Shown: positions 17,056 through 26,251, counted from the stretch's first letter. The stretch is 64,000 bases of DNA from Pseudomonas sp. 21 (GCF_000955805.1 NZ_JYOA01000001.1:412301-476300); one strand, 5' to 3'. The notes: generated by a model not told the origin, from the sequence alone. A program made the numbers and translations.

Positions 17056-19119
17056 TCAGGCCGGTGTACCGAGACGCTCGAGGAACTGCTCGGCCGGCAC
17101 CGGCTTGCCGAGCAGGAAGCCCTGCAGCGAATCGCAGCCCAGCCGGGTGAGAAAGTTCTGCTGGCCGGAGGTTTCCACCCCTTCGGCGACGATGCGCAGA
17201 TCCAGCGCCTGGCCCAGGGCGACGATGGCCGAGACGATGGCGGCGTCGTCGCTGTCCTGCTCCAGGTCGCGGACGAAGCCACGGTCGATCTTCAGTTCAT
17301 TGGCCGGCAGGCGCTTGAGGTACAGCAGGCTGGAGTAGCCGGTGCCGAAGTCGTCGATGGACAGGTCCACGCCCATGTCCGACAGCTTGCCAAGGATTTC
17401 CAGGCTGGAGTCGGCATCGCGCATGGCCGTGGTCTCGGTGATTTCCAGGGTCAGGCAGCGCGCCGGCAACTGGTGGCGCTGCAGCGCGTCGGCCACCGAC
17501 TGCACCAGGGCGGCATGGCAGAACTGCAGCGCCGACAGGTTCACTGCCACCCGCCAGCTTTCATGGCCCTGCAGGTACCACTCGCGCATCTGCCGGCAGG
17601 CCTCGTCGAGCACCCAGTCGCCGATGGGGATGATCAGCCCGGTGCGCTCGGCCAGGGCGATGAAGGTATCGGGCATCAGCAGGCCGCGCTGCGGATGCTG
17701 CCAGCGCAGCAGCGCCTCGGCGCCGATGGGCTCGCCGCTGGCGGCGAACTTGGGCTGGTAATGCAGGGTGAATTCGTGTCGATCCAGGGCCGCGCGCAGA
17801 TCGTGCAGCAGCTGCAGGTGGTTGCGCGCGTTGGTGTTCATCGACTGCTCGAAGAAGCTGTAGCCGTTCTTGCCGTTGCCCTTGGCGTGGTACATCGCCG
17901 CGTCAGCGTTGCGCAGCAATTCGTGCTGGCTGGCGCCGTCGCCGGGATAGACCACGATGCCGATGCTGGCGGCGATGCGCAGCTCCTGCCCGGCGACCTG
18001 GAACGGCTGGGCCAGCAGGCTGATCTGCTGCCCGGCGACGGTCACCGCGTCCTCGGCTTCGGCCAGTTCGGCGAGCACCACGAACTCGTCGCCGCCAATG
18101 CGCGCCACGGTGTCTTCGCTGCGCAGGCTGTCGCGCAGGCGCTGGGCGACGGCCATGAGCAGCAGGTCGCCGACATGGTGGCCGAAGGCGTCGTTGACCG
18201 GTTTGAAGCCATCGAGGTCGAGGAACATCAGCGCGAAATGCCCGCCGCCACGCTGCACCTTGCCGATCATCTGCTCGATGCGGTCTTCCAGCAGGATGCG
18301 GTTGGGCAGGCGCGTGAGGTTGTCGTGCAGGGCGAGCTGGGTCAGTTCCTGGTTGGCCTGGGCCAGCGACGAGGTGAGCTGCGCCGTGCGCGACTCCAGG
18401 CGTGCATCCAGCACCGAGGTGAGCAGCGCGATGCCGATCACCGCCAGGGTGACGATGATGATCAGCAGCGCCAGCCAGTCGCTGTCCAGCCCGCTGGGGG
18501 ACGCGCCGCAGAAGCTGCCCTCGGGGAAGCGCGCGGCCGCCATGCCCGTGTAGTGCATGCCGACTATGGCCACGCCCATGACCAGCGCCGCGCCAGCACG
18601 GGCCAGGCGTACGTAGGGCGTGTTCTGCCGCAACTTGAAGGCGATCCACAGGGCCGCGCCGGAAGCCGCTACGGCGATCAGCAGGGACAGGCCGAACAGC
18701 GTCGGGTCGTAGTCGATACCCGGCTGCATCAGCATCGCGTACATGCCCAGGTAGTGCATGCAACTGATCCCGGCGCCCATGGCCAGCGCGCCGCAGATCA
18801 GTTGCCAGAGCGGCAGCCGGTCCTGGCTGACCAGCGCCAGGGCGAAGCCCGAGCTGAGCACGGCGAGGGCGAGCGACAGCAGCGTCAGGGTGAGGTCGTA
18901 GCCCAGCGGGATGGGCAGGCTGAAGGCGAGCATGCCGATGAAGTGCATCGACCACACGCCGATGCCCATGGCCACCCCGCCACCGCCGATCCACAGCAGC
19001 ACCGGCCAGCCGCGGGTGGTCGCGATGCGCCCGGCAAGATCCAGTGCCGTGTAGGACGCCAGCATGGCGACGCACAGCGAAATCAGGACGAGGGCGGGAT
19101 CGTAACTACCGGCAAGCAT
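17056..19119 (-). CDS. mucR: MHYT-GGDEF-EAL cyclic-di-GMP protein, MucR type
   Basis: A 687-residue inner-membrane protein. Seven-TM MHYT sensor (residues 1-235) with repeated Met-His pairs at 58-59, 121-122 and 188-189, proposed in this family to bind copper and sense O2, CO or NO. GGDEF domain with intact GGDEF at 342-346 and an I-site R333-S-E-D336 exactly five residues before it. EAL domain with AEAL (467-470) and DDFGTGYSS (589-597). Both enzymatic motifs are intact, so diguanylate cyclase and phosphodiesterase activity are possible, as in P. aeruginosa MucR, which supports alginate production. The paralogue NbdA has a degenerate GGDEF, so MucR fits better. Convergent with the upstream LysR gene. 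Confidence 0.85.
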   Translation of the reverse strand: MLAGSYDPALVLISLCVAMLASYTALDLAGRIATTRGWPVLLWIGGGGVAMGIGVWSMHFIGMLAFSLPIPLGYDLTLTLLSLALAVLSSGFALALVSQDRLPLWQLICGALAMGAGISCMHYLGMYAMLMQPGIDYDPTLFGLSLLIAVAASGAALWIAFKLRQNTPYVRLARAGAALVMGVAIVGMHYTGMAAARFPEGSFCGASPSGLDSDWLALLIIIVTLAVIGIALLTSVLDARLESRTAQLTSSLAQANQELTQLALHDNLTRLPNRILLEDRIEQMIGKVQRGGGHFALMFLDLDGFKPVNDAFGHHVGDLLLMAVAQRLRDSLRSEDTVARIGGDEFVVLAELAEAEDAVTVAGQQISLLAQPFQVAGQELRIAASIGIVVYPGDGASQHELLRNADAAMYHAKGNGKNGYSFFEQSMNTNARNHLQLLHDLRAALDRHEFTLHYQPKFAASGEPIGAEALLRWQHPQRGLLMPDTFIALAERTGLIIPIGDWVLDEACRQMREWYLQGHESWRVAVNLSALQFCHAALVQSVADALQRHQLPARCLTLEITETTAMRDADSSLEILGKLSDMGVDLSIDDFGTGYSSLLYLKRLPANELKIDRGFVRDLEQDSDDAAIVSAIVALGQALDLRIVAEGVETSGQQNFLTRLGCDSLQGFLLGKPVPAEQFLERLGTPA

Positions 19120-19210
19120 GGGGGCTCTCTGATGCGCTCAGGCGCTGAAGGGCTCGCGCGATCCCTGCGCGCAAAAGTCCGGGATTCTATCGAAATCCCC
19201 TGCCCCGCAA

Positions 19211-20275
19211 CTACTGGCCAGTGGCCCTGTTCGTCGCCAACTGCGCACCATCGTCCTGTTTCAGGCAGTCCCGGGCCATCCCCGCACAGCCCCGCGCCCA
19301 GCGGAAATCCCGCTCGCGCTTGCCCTGCGGGTCGTAATAGGCCAGTTGCAGGCCTTGCGCGGAGAAGGCCAGGCGCGCGAAGCCGTGCTGCTCGACGGCG
19401 AACAGCGTGCCATCGGCCGGCTCGGCCGGCCGGAGCCCGTCGAGGGTCTGGCCGCCGCCACCGGACACCAGCCAGGCCGGCTCGCCGGGGCGAACCAGCA
19501 CCTCCTGGTTGTGCTCGTGGCCGGACAGGTAGAGGTCCACGCCACTGCGCTGCATCGCCGGCAGCAGTTGCTGCAGCAATGCATCGTCATCGCCGTGCTT
19601 GCCACCGCTGCTGCGCATCGCATGGTGCGCCACCACCATCTTCCACAACGGCGCAGGGCCCGGCCGGGAGAACGCTCGCTGCAGGAAGTCAGCCTGGCGC
19701 TGGCGGCCGCCGGCATCTTCATTGGTGTCCAGGAAGGCCACGCGCAACAGCGGGCGCCCGTCCAGCTCACCGAAGTCGCGGGTATAGAAAGGCGCCGGCA
19801 TCTGCCAACGACCGGAGCCTGCGCGCTGGCGGGCGTAGTCCAGCTCGACGGCGGCGGAATCCGGGTAGTCGTGATTGCCCAGCACCGCATAGAACGGCAC
19901 GCGGCTGAGCCAGCGCCCGTGGTAGACGCGTTCGAACTTGAGCTGCCAGGCCGGGTCGTCGATGCCGCTCAGGGTCTTGCCGTAGAAGTTGTCGCCCAGC
20001 AGCAGGACCATGTTCACCCCGCCTTCGTTCTCGGCGACACGCTCCATGCCCTCGGCCACGCGCCATTGCTGCAGGTCGCCGCTGCCCTGGTCGCCCAGCG
20101 CCAGCAGGGTGACCTGCGCGGGGTCCTGGCCCGGCAAGGGCGTGTAGGGCGGCGGCGGAACCAGCACCATGAAACCAGCCAGGCAGCCGGCCACCAGGAT
20201 CAGCACGAGCAGCGCCAGCAGCAGGTAGCGGCGGCGCGGGAAGGCAGGACGAGACGCAGGCAGGCGGGCGGACAT
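19211..20275 (-). CDS. Membrane-anchored calcineurin-like metallophosphoesterase (purple acid phosphatase-like)
   Basis: A 354-residue protein with an N-terminal TM segment at about 17-40, so the catalytic domain is probably periplasmic. Metal ligands of the fold are all visible: Asp62 (GDQGSG), Asp95-Asn96 (GDNFYG), Asn134-His135-Asp136 (GNHDY), His217-His218 (AHHAM), and His253, His255 (GHEH). The GDNFY pattern resembles tartrate-resistant/purple acid phosphatases. Substrate unknown. The start has GAGGG upstream. Divergent from the ArnT-like gene. Confidence 0.85.
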   Translation of the reverse strand: MSARLPASRPAFPRRRYLLLALLVLILVAGCLAGFMVLVPPPPYTPLPGQDPAQVTLLALGDQGSGDLQQWRVAEGMERVAENEGGVNMVLLLGDNFYGKTLSGIDDPAWQLKFERVYHGRWLSRVPFYAVLGNHDYPDSAAVELDYARQRAGSGRWQMPAPFYTRDFGELDGRPLLRVAFLDTNEDAGGRQRQADFLQRAFSRPGPAPLWKMVVAHHAMRSSGGKHGDDDALLQQLLPAMQRSGVDLYLSGHEHNQEVLVRPGEPAWLVSGGGGQTLDGLRPAEPADGTLFAVEQHGFARLAFSAQGLQLAYYDPQGKRERDFRWARGCAGMARDCLKQDDGAQLATNRATGQ

Positions 20276-20391
20276 GGCAACCCTCAGGGGAATACCGGGC
20301 GAGGGATGCAGTGAAGCATCGCAAAGGTTAATTCCGCGTTAACGAAATGTCGCCTATACATGCAGGCAACAAGCCCCGCCCCGGATCCGCC

Positions 20392-21834
20392 ATGCCCCAG
20401 CCACGCCGCCACTATCTCCTCCTGCTCGTGCTGGGCGGCCTGCTGTTCTTCTGCGCGCTGGGCAATCACCAGTTGCAGGGTTCCACCGAGCCCAGGGTGG
20501 CGGGCATAGCGATGGAAATGCACCTGGATGGCGACTGGGTGACGCCGCGCCTGAACGGCGTGCCATTCCTGGAGAAACCGCCACTGAGCCTGTGGCTGGA
20601 CGTCGTCGCCCTCCGCCTGTTCGGCCCCACCACCTTTGCCGTCAGGCTGGCCTCGGCGTTCGCCGGGTTGTTCAGCGTGCTGCTGCTCTACGGCGCGCTC
20701 CGGCGCATCAGCCGGCCGGCGACGCTGGCGCTGCTCGCCGCCCTCATGCTGATGACCCTGGCAAGCTTCTGGGCCAATGCCCGCCAGGTGGGCGAAGACG
20801 CCCTGCTGACCCTGGGCGTAAGCCTGGCACTGCTGTCCTTCCTGCAGGCCTGGATCAAGCCGCCGGGACGCACGCAGGATTGGCTGGCGTTCGCCGTGGG
20901 GATCGCCATTTCCACCCTGAGCAAGGGCGTGCTGGGGCTGGCGCTGCCGGGAGTAGTGATCGGCGCCTGCCTGCTGTGGGACAGCCTGGCGCGGCGCCGG
21001 CTGGAAGTCTCCGCCTGGCTGCGACCGCTGCTGTGGACGCTGCCGGGCCTGGTGCCGTTGCTGATCTGGCTGCTGTGTCTCTACCGCGATGGCGGCAGCC
21101 CGGCCCTGCAGGAAATCCTCTGGACCAACAGCGTCGGGCGCTTCAGCGGCTCATTCAGCGATGCCGGACACTTCGAGCCCTTCTACTACTACCTGCTGCG
21201 CCTGCCCCAGGCCTTCCTGCCCTGGAACATCCTGCTTTACCTCGGCCTCTGGCACTGGCGTAAACGCCTGGCGCAAGACCGCTACCTGCTGTTCTTCGTC
21301 CTGTGGCTGGCGGCGCAGTTCGCCCTGCTCACCCTCGCCTCCAGCAAGCGCATGGTCTACCTGATGGCGCTGGCCCCGGCAGCCGCGGTGATCGCCGCCG
21401 AATACGCGCACGTCCTGCTGTCGCGCTGGCATGCCCGGGCCCCGCAAGGGATGCGCCGCGCCGCGCTGTCCCTGGCATTGCTGGTGCCCGCCTGCTACCT
21501 GGGTTACGCGATCTGGGTCGAGCCCCGCGCCGACCGGCAGGAATCCTTCCTGCCGCTGACCGAGCGGATCCGCCAGCACCAGATGGCCGGGCGCCAGGTG
21601 GCGCTGTTCCAGCCCAGCGAGCGCCTCGCCGGCGCCAGTGTGTTCTACAGCCGCAGCCTGCTGCCGGCGTTGCAGACCCGCGAGGAGCTGGCGAACTTCC
21701 TCGGCCAGCCGGACGAGCACATTGCCCTGCTGGAAAGCGAGACGGTGCCGCAGGCGCCGCTGAGCGTGCTGCAGCATTTCCGTGTGGGCGAGCGCGACTA
21801 CTACTTCGTCGGCCAGCAATATCCGGGAGATTGA
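20392..21834 (+). CDS. ArnT-like GT-C glycosyltransferase
   Basis: A 480-residue polytopic inner-membrane protein of the PMT/ArnT (GT83) superfamily. The first periplasmic loop holds STEPRVAGIAMEMHLDGDW and LNGVPFLEKPPL; the acidic residue and EKPP motif are typical of lipid-A L-Ara4N transferases and related enzymes using undecaprenyl-phosphate sugars. About 11-12 hydrophobic helices, then a soluble C-terminal domain (about 380-480). It is shorter than ArnT (about 550), and no arn genes adjoin, so a different sugar or acceptor is likely. The ATG at 20392 is chosen; an ATG at 20347 is also in frame. Confidence 0.82.
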   Translation: MPQPRRHYLLLLVLGGLLFFCALGNHQLQGSTEPRVAGIAMEMHLDGDWVTPRLNGVPFLEKPPLSLWLDVVALRLFGPTTFAVRLASAFAGLFSVLLLYGALRRISRPATLALLAALMLMTLASFWANARQVGEDALLTLGVSLALLSFLQAWIKPPGRTQDWLAFAVGIAISTLSKGVLGLALPGVVIGACLLWDSLARRRLEVSAWLRPLLWTLPGLVPLLIWLLCLYRDGGSPALQEILWTNSVGRFSGSFSDAGHFEPFYYYLLRLPQAFLPWNILLYLGLWHWRKRLAQDRYLLFFVLWLAAQFALLTLASSKRMVYLMALAPAAAVIAAEYAHVLLSRWHARAPQGMRRAALSLALLVPACYLGYAIWVEPRADRQESFLPLTERIRQHQMAGRQVALFQPSERLAGASVFYSRSLLPALQTREELANFLGQPDEHIALLESETVPQAPLSVLQHFRVGERDYYFVGQQYPGD

Positions 21835-21908
21835 CCCAGGGCCGCACGCGCCGGCCGGGAGCGGCTAACCTTGCTGCATCGCCACCGCCCGCACAGGAGC
21901 CGCTTCCC

Positions 21909-22997
21909 TTGGCGAAGCAACCCTCGATCCTCACCCTGCCGTTCCGCCGCCTGGCCAACCCCTACACCCGCTACCGCTACGCCGCCTGGATTCACTGCGT
22001 GCGCGTCGGCCTCGCGCTGCTCGCCTCGATGTTGCTGACCAGCGCGCTGAAACTGCCCCACGGTCTCTGGGCCTCGGTGACGGTACTGGTGGTGATGGGC
22101 GGGCTGGTGCACCAGGGGACGATTCGCGGCAAGTCCTACGAGCGGGTGATGGGCACCCTGGTCGGCGCAGTGCTGGGCCTGGGGGTGATCGCGATCTACG
22201 ACCAGACGCGCTCGCTCACCCTCACCTACCTGGCCATGTCGGTGCTGGGCGCGGCCTCGGCCTTCTTTGCGATTCGCCGCCCGGGCTACGTCGCGCTGCT
22301 GGCGGGGATCACGATGTGCATCGTCGCCGGCCCCGGCGAGACGGGCTTTACCGAAGGGCTGTGGCGGTCGGCCAACGTGCTGATCGGCGTCGCGGTGGCC
22401 CTGCTGTTCTCGCAGATCTACCCGCTGCGGGCGGTCTACGTCTGGCGCTACCTGCTCTCGGACAACCTGCGGGCCTGCGCGCGGATGTATGGGCAGCTGT
22501 CGTCCAACCATGACTTCACCCCGGAACACTTCGCCCGCCAGCTGGAAGAACTCGACCATCGCCTGGTAGCGTCCCGTGCGCATCTGGGGCCGGTATCGAG
22601 GGAAACGGCGATGCCCTTGCGCGAGCTGGAAATCCTCCAGCGCATTCACCGCGCCATCATGGGCACCCTGGAATCGCTGATCGCCTCGCGGCAATTCGCG
22701 GCCCAGGCCGGGGAGATAGAGCCGGTGCCGGCCAGCCTCGACACGCACCGGCAGATCATCGGGCGCCTGTTGCTGCAGTCGGCACACGCCCTGAAGTTCA
22801 GCCGCACCAGCAAGCTGGTGCAGGCCTGCCAGGGCCTGGAGAATCTGCCGGCGCGACCGCACAACCTGACCGACTCGTTCGAGAAGCAAGGCTTCTACTG
22901 GCTGACCCTGCGCCTTTATGAACAGGTAGAGATGCTCTCGGAAAAACTCGCCAGCACCTCCGGACACTGGAACATCCAGAGCCGCGACCGGGCCTGA
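21909..22997 (+). CDS. FUSC-family membrane protein (YccS/AaeB-like, half size)
   Basis: A 362-residue protein with a cluster of about five to six TM helices at residues 25-185 (ALLASMLLTSALKLPHGLWA ... GVAVALLFSQIYPL) and a soluble helical C-terminal half (190-362). FUSC proteins such as AaeB and YccS are usually about twice this size with two such units. It may export aromatic acids or similar anions; this is family inference. The TTG start at 21909 is supported by ACAGGAG nine to ten bases upstream; no in-frame ATG fits. It follows the ArnT-like gene by 74 bp and is probably co-transcribed. Confidence 0.78.
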   Translation: MAKQPSILTLPFRRLANPYTRYRYAAWIHCVRVGLALLASMLLTSALKLPHGLWASVTVLVVMGGLVHQGTIRGKSYERVMGTLVGAVLGLGVIAIYDQTRSLTLTYLAMSVLGAASAFFAIRRPGYVALLAGITMCIVAGPGETGFTEGLWRSANVLIGVAVALLFSQIYPLRAVYVWRYLLSDNLRACARMYGQLSSNHDFTPEHFARQLEELDHRLVASRAHLGPVSRETAMPLRELEILQRIHRAIMGTLESLIASRQFAAQAGEIEPVPASLDTHRQIIGRLLLQSAHALKFSRTSKLVQACQGLENLPARPHNLTDSFEKQGFYWLTLRLYEQVEMLSEKLASTSGHWNIQSRDRA

Positions 22998-23028
22998 ACC
23001 CGGCCGCGCTGCGGTGCTCAGGAGCCCA

Positions 23029-23778
23029 TCAGGCGCCGAAGCCGCCGTCGATGGTCAGGCTGGCGCCGGTGATGTAGCCCGCTTCCGGACCCGCCAGGTA
23101 GGCAACGAAGGCCGCGATTTCTTCTGCACGGCCATAACGGCCGACCGCCATCAGGTCCATCAGGGACGCGGCGAAGTCGCTGTCGGCCGGGTTCATGTCG
23201 GTGTCCACCGGGCCGGGCTGCACATTGTTCACGGTAATGCCACGCGGGCCGAGGTCACGGGCCAGGCCCTTGGTCAGGCCGACGATGGCCGACTTGCTCA
23301 TGGCATAGACGGCGCCGCCGCCAAAGGGCATGCGGTCGGCGTTGGTGCTGCCGATGGTGATGATGCGCCCGCCCTGCCCCATGTGCCGCGCGGCGGCCTG
23401 GGTGGCGACGAAGACGCTGCGCACGTTCACCGCCAGGGTGCGGTCGAGGTCTTCCAGGCTGAACGCTTCGACCGGGGCGATGGCCAGCACGCCGGCGTTG
23501 TTCACCAGGATGTCGATGCCGCCCAGGCGCTGGGCCGCGGTATCGATGGCCTGTTGCACGGAAGCTGCATCGCCGCTGTCGGCTTTCAGTGCCAGGGCGC
23601 GGCCGCCGGCGGCTTCGATGCTGGCGGCGAGGTCTTCGGCCTTCTGTGCCGAGCTGACGTAGGTGAAGGCCACGGCGGCGCCTTCACGGGCCAGGCGCTG
23701 CACGATGGCGGCGCCGATGCCGCGGGAGCCGCCCTGTACGAAAGCGACTTTGCCGGCGAGGGTTAGAGTGGTGGTCAT
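23029..23778 (-). CDS. SDR-family 3-oxoacyl-reductase-like oxidoreductase
   Basis: A 249-residue classical short-chain dehydrogenase. NAD(P)-binding GGSRGIG at 16-22, NNAG at 93-96, catalytic Ser144, Tyr158 and Lys162 (YAMSK), and the C-terminal TGASLTIDGGFGA. Resembles FabG-type and antibiotic/quinone reductase SDRs; substrate unknown. The ATG at 23778 follows CTGGAGA. Divergent from the LysR gene at 23906, a common regulator-target layout in Pseudomonas. Confidence 0.9.
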   Translation of the reverse strand: MTTTLTLAGKVAFVQGGSRGIGAAIVQRLAREGAAVAFTYVSSAQKAEDLAASIEAAGGRALALKADSGDAASVQQAIDTAAQRLGGIDILVNNAGVLAIAPVEAFSLEDLDRTLAVNVRSVFVATQAAARHMGQGGRIITIGSTNADRMPFGGGAVYAMSKSAIVGLTKGLARDLGPRGITVNNVQPGPVDTDMNPADSDFAASLMDLMAVGRYGRAEEIAAFVAYLAGPEAGYITGASLTIDGGFGA

Positions 23779-23905
23779 TTCGTGTCTCCAGGAATCTAGT
23801 GGGGGAGTAAGTAAGTTCGACGGGGCCAGTTTCGCGCTCGCACTCCTGACCCGGTAGCCAGTAATCGCTATATTCAGTCGATACCAAACGTCCGGAATAC
23901 CACCC

Positions 23906-24829
23906 ATGGAAAGCCTGATCAGTATCGAATGCTTCGTCCGCAGCGCCGAGGCCGGCAGCTTCGCCGCCGCCGCGCGCCGCCTGGGCCTGACCCCGGCGGC
24001 GGTGAGCAAGAACGTGGCGCGGCTGGAGAACAACCTGGGCGTGCGGCTGTTCCAGCGTAGTACCCGCAGCCTGGCCCTGACCGAATCCGGCGAGCGATTT
24101 CTCGACGAAGCCGGCGGTGGCCTGGCCAGCCTGCAGAGCGCCATCGCCAACCTGGCCAGCGCCGACGGCCAGCCCAGCGGCATGTTGAAGGTGAGCATGG
24201 GGCTGGTGTTCGGCCGCGACTACATCCTGCCGCTGCTGGGAGAATTCCTCGGGCGCTACCCGGCGATCCGCCCGGACTGGCACTTCGACAACCGCCAGGT
24301 CGACCTCATCGCCGAAGGCTTCGACGCGGCCATCGGCGGCGGCTTCGAGCTGCCGCCCGGCGTGGTGGCGCGCAAGCTGAGCCCGGCGCACCTGGTACTG
24401 CTGGCGTCGCCGGCCTACCTCGACGGCCGTCCGGCGATCCGCTATCCGTCGGACCTGCCCAGCCACGACGGCATCCGCATCCGTTCGCCGCAGACCGGCC
24501 GTGTGCGGCCCTGGCCACTGACCAACCGCCAGCAGGCCCAGGCGCCGATCGCACTGAAGGAACGAATGACCTTCAGCGACCCGGAAGCCGCCTGCGTCGC
24601 CGCACTGATGGGCCTGGGCGTGACCCTGGTGAGCATGCAGCACGCCGTGCCCTACCTCGACAGCGGGCGGCTGGTGCGCGTGTTGCCGGAGTGGTACGTG
24701 GACGCCGGCAATACCGCGCTCTACTACACCGCGCAGAAATTGCTGCCGGCCAAGACGCGGGTATTCGTCGATTACGTCATCGAGCACTTTCGCAGCCAGG
24801 GCCTGGAGCGCAGGTTCAGTGCGACCTGA
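23906..24829 (+). CDS. LysR-family regulator (CrgA/DsdC-like subgroup)
   Basis: A 307-residue LysR protein: HTH about 1-62 (SLISIECFVRSAEAGSFAAA then TPAAVSKNVARLENNLGVRL), effector domain from about 93 (MLKVSMGLVFGRDYILPLL). Divergent from the SDR gene at 23029-23778 with a 127-bp intergenic region, so it probably regulates that gene. Effector unknown. Confidence 0.9.
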   Translation: MESLISIECFVRSAEAGSFAAAARRLGLTPAAVSKNVARLENNLGVRLFQRSTRSLALTESGERFLDEAGGGLASLQSAIANLASADGQPSGMLKVSMGLVFGRDYILPLLGEFLGRYPAIRPDWHFDNRQVDLIAEGFDAAIGGGFELPPGVVARKLSPAHLVLLASPAYLDGRPAIRYPSDLPSHDGIRIRSPQTGRVRPWPLTNRQQAQAPIALKERMTFSDPEAACVAALMGLGVTLVSMQHAVPYLDSGRLVRVLPEWYVDAGNTALYYTAQKLLPAKTRVFVDYVIEHFRSQGLERRFSAT

Positions 24830-24971
24830 CCAGCGACACGGCGAATCGGGCTTTTCCTGACTAGCGTCAGAAATGAAATGAATTCGCGGGGTAAACGCTT
24901 GTCGATTGTTAGCAAGCTAACGTAATTTCGAATTACTTCGATTCGGCATTCGAGATGCAAGGAGAACCTGC

Positions 24972-25229
24972 ATGAAAAAGTACGCTCTGCTTCTGGCCAT
25001 GGTGTTTTCCGTACCGGCTTTCGCTGACAGCGCGCTGTGCGACGGCAACCTGCAGCAGATCAACGACTTCCTCAAGACCGCCAGCAAGAACGCGACCGGC
25101 GTGAAGGTCAATGCGGTCCACGAGTACGTCGCCAAGGCCGAGGCGGCGAAGAAGGCCGGCAACTACGAGGAGTGCGTCAACCAGTCGAGCCAGGCGCTTC
25201 GCGTGATCAAGAAGCCCGCCAACCGGTGA
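24972..25229 (+). CDS. Small periplasmic protein of unknown function
   Basis: An 85-residue protein with a clear Sec signal peptide (MKKYALLLAMVFSVPAFA, cleavage before DS). The mature 67 residues are Lys/Ala-rich and helical with two cysteines (ALCDGN and YEECVNQ) that could form one disulfide. AAGGAG ribosome site eight bases before the ATG. Monocistronic: AT-rich promoter region before, strong terminator after. No function known to me. Confidence 0.85.
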   Translation: MKKYALLLAMVFSVPAFADSALCDGNLQQINDFLKTASKNATGVKVNAVHEYVAKAEAAKKAGNYEECVNQSSQALRVIKKPANR

Positions 25230-25244
25230 TCCGTACTGGAAACG

Positions 25245-25272
25245 AAAAAGCCCCGCCTGAGCGGGGCTTTTT
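25245..25272. terminator. Bidirectional terminator
   Basis: Stem AAAAAGCCCCGC / GCGGGGCTTTTT with CTGA loop, between the convergent small periplasmic gene and the I78 inhibitor gene. Confidence 0.95.
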
Positions 25273-25296
25273 CATGGGCGCAGGCTGGTGAAGGAC

Positions 25297-25623
25297 TCAG
25301 CCGCAGGAGACCTGCTTCACCACCTGGTTGTCATCGACATCGATGTTCAGGCGCTGCGAGTTGTACTCCATGGTCACCGGCTGGTGCGGGGTGAGCACGC
25401 GGGCGACGCTGGCGCCGGCGTCACGGCGGGCTTCCTCGGTCAGGGTCGGGGTGACGACCTTGCCGACGATCGACTGCACCGCCTTGGCGTTGCAGGTGCC
25501 GGTCATGGCCGGCGCGTCGCCCGCAGCCGGCTGGGCGGCATCGGACGAGGAATCCCTGGAGCTGCAACCGGCAAGCGCGGCGACAGCGAGAAGCGACATG
25601 AGCGTCACTCGGTTGAAGGGCAT
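25297..25623 (-). CDS. I78-family peptidase inhibitor lipoprotein
   Basis: A 108-residue lipoprotein: signal with lipobox ALAGC, lipidated Cys20, a Ser/Asp/Ala linker, then an I78 (elastase inhibitor-like) domain recognisable by CNAKAVQSIVGKVVTPTL, ARVLTPHQPVTMEYNSQRLN and IDVDDNQVV. Such inhibitors block serine proteases by a binding loop near the turn before YNSQRLN; probable role is protecting the envelope from its own or host proteases. AGGGAGA ribosome site upstream of ATG 25623. Two cysteines in the mature domain could form a disulfide. Confidence 0.85.
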   Translation of the reverse strand: MPFNRVTLMSLLAVAALAGCSSRDSSSDAAQPAAGDAPAMTGTCNAKAVQSIVGKVVTPTLTEEARRDAGASVARVLTPHQPVTMEYNSQRLNIDVDDNQVVKQVSCG

Positions 25624-25849
25624 GGAAGGTCTCCCTGGTTCTTCATGGAAAAAACGCGAAAGGCGCCACCTTACCAGCCCGAGGGCTGCGGCAGCGCGCT
25701 GGATGTATTGCAGGCTGATACATGCAATGCCCGTCGCAGAGCCGTACGGCGCCATTTACACAACCTTTACACCGGCGGCGTTACGATTCTTTCGAGGCCG
25801 ATGTCTCATAGATACCGGGATCCTCGCCGGGTTCCTCAGGAGGTGCATC

Positions 25850-26236
25850 ATGCTTCACCGTCTCCCCCAGATCGCCCTGCTCTGCGCTGGCCTCGCCCTC
25901 GCTGGTCAGGCTGCGGCCAACAGCAACACTGATGCCGCCGCCATCGGCGCCGTGGTCGGTGCCGTTGTCGGGGGTGCAGTGGTTGCCGGCTCGCAACCCG
26001 CGCCAGCGCCCTATTACGCTCCGCCGCCCCCGGTCGCCTATTACCCGCCGCAACCGGTGTACTACCAGCCGGCGCCGGTCTACCAGCCCGTGTATCAACC
26101 GGTGTACCAGCCGGTCTACCGCCCGGTGGTGGTGGTGCCGGGCCCGCGTTACTACGGCCCGCCCCGCTACTACGGTCCGCCGCGCTATTACGGGCCAGGC
26201 TACTACGGCCCGCCGGGGCACTACCGCCACTGGTAG
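25850..26236 (+). CDS. Exported Pro/Tyr-rich repeat protein with glycine zipper
   Basis: A 128-residue protein. Signal peptide about 1-23 (ALCAGLALAGQAAA), then a glycine-zipper stretch GAVVGAVVGGAVVAG (about 32-46) that could insert in a membrane, then a Pro/Tyr-rich tail with tandem units YQPVYQPVYQPVYRP and RYYGPP repeated three times. It is likely a surface or periplasmic structural protein. An AGGAGGTG ribosome site precedes the ATG. Similar PY-rich glycine-zipper proteins exist in many Pseudomonas; function is not known to me. Confidence 0.8.
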   Translation: MLHRLPQIALLCAGLALAGQAAANSNTDAAAIGAVVGAVVGGAVVAGSQPAPAPYYAPPPPVAYYPPQPVYYQPAPVYQPVYQPVYQPVYRPVVVVPGPRYYGPPRYYGPPRYYGPGYYGPPGHYRHW

Positions 26237-26251
26237 TCGCTATTGCAGACA

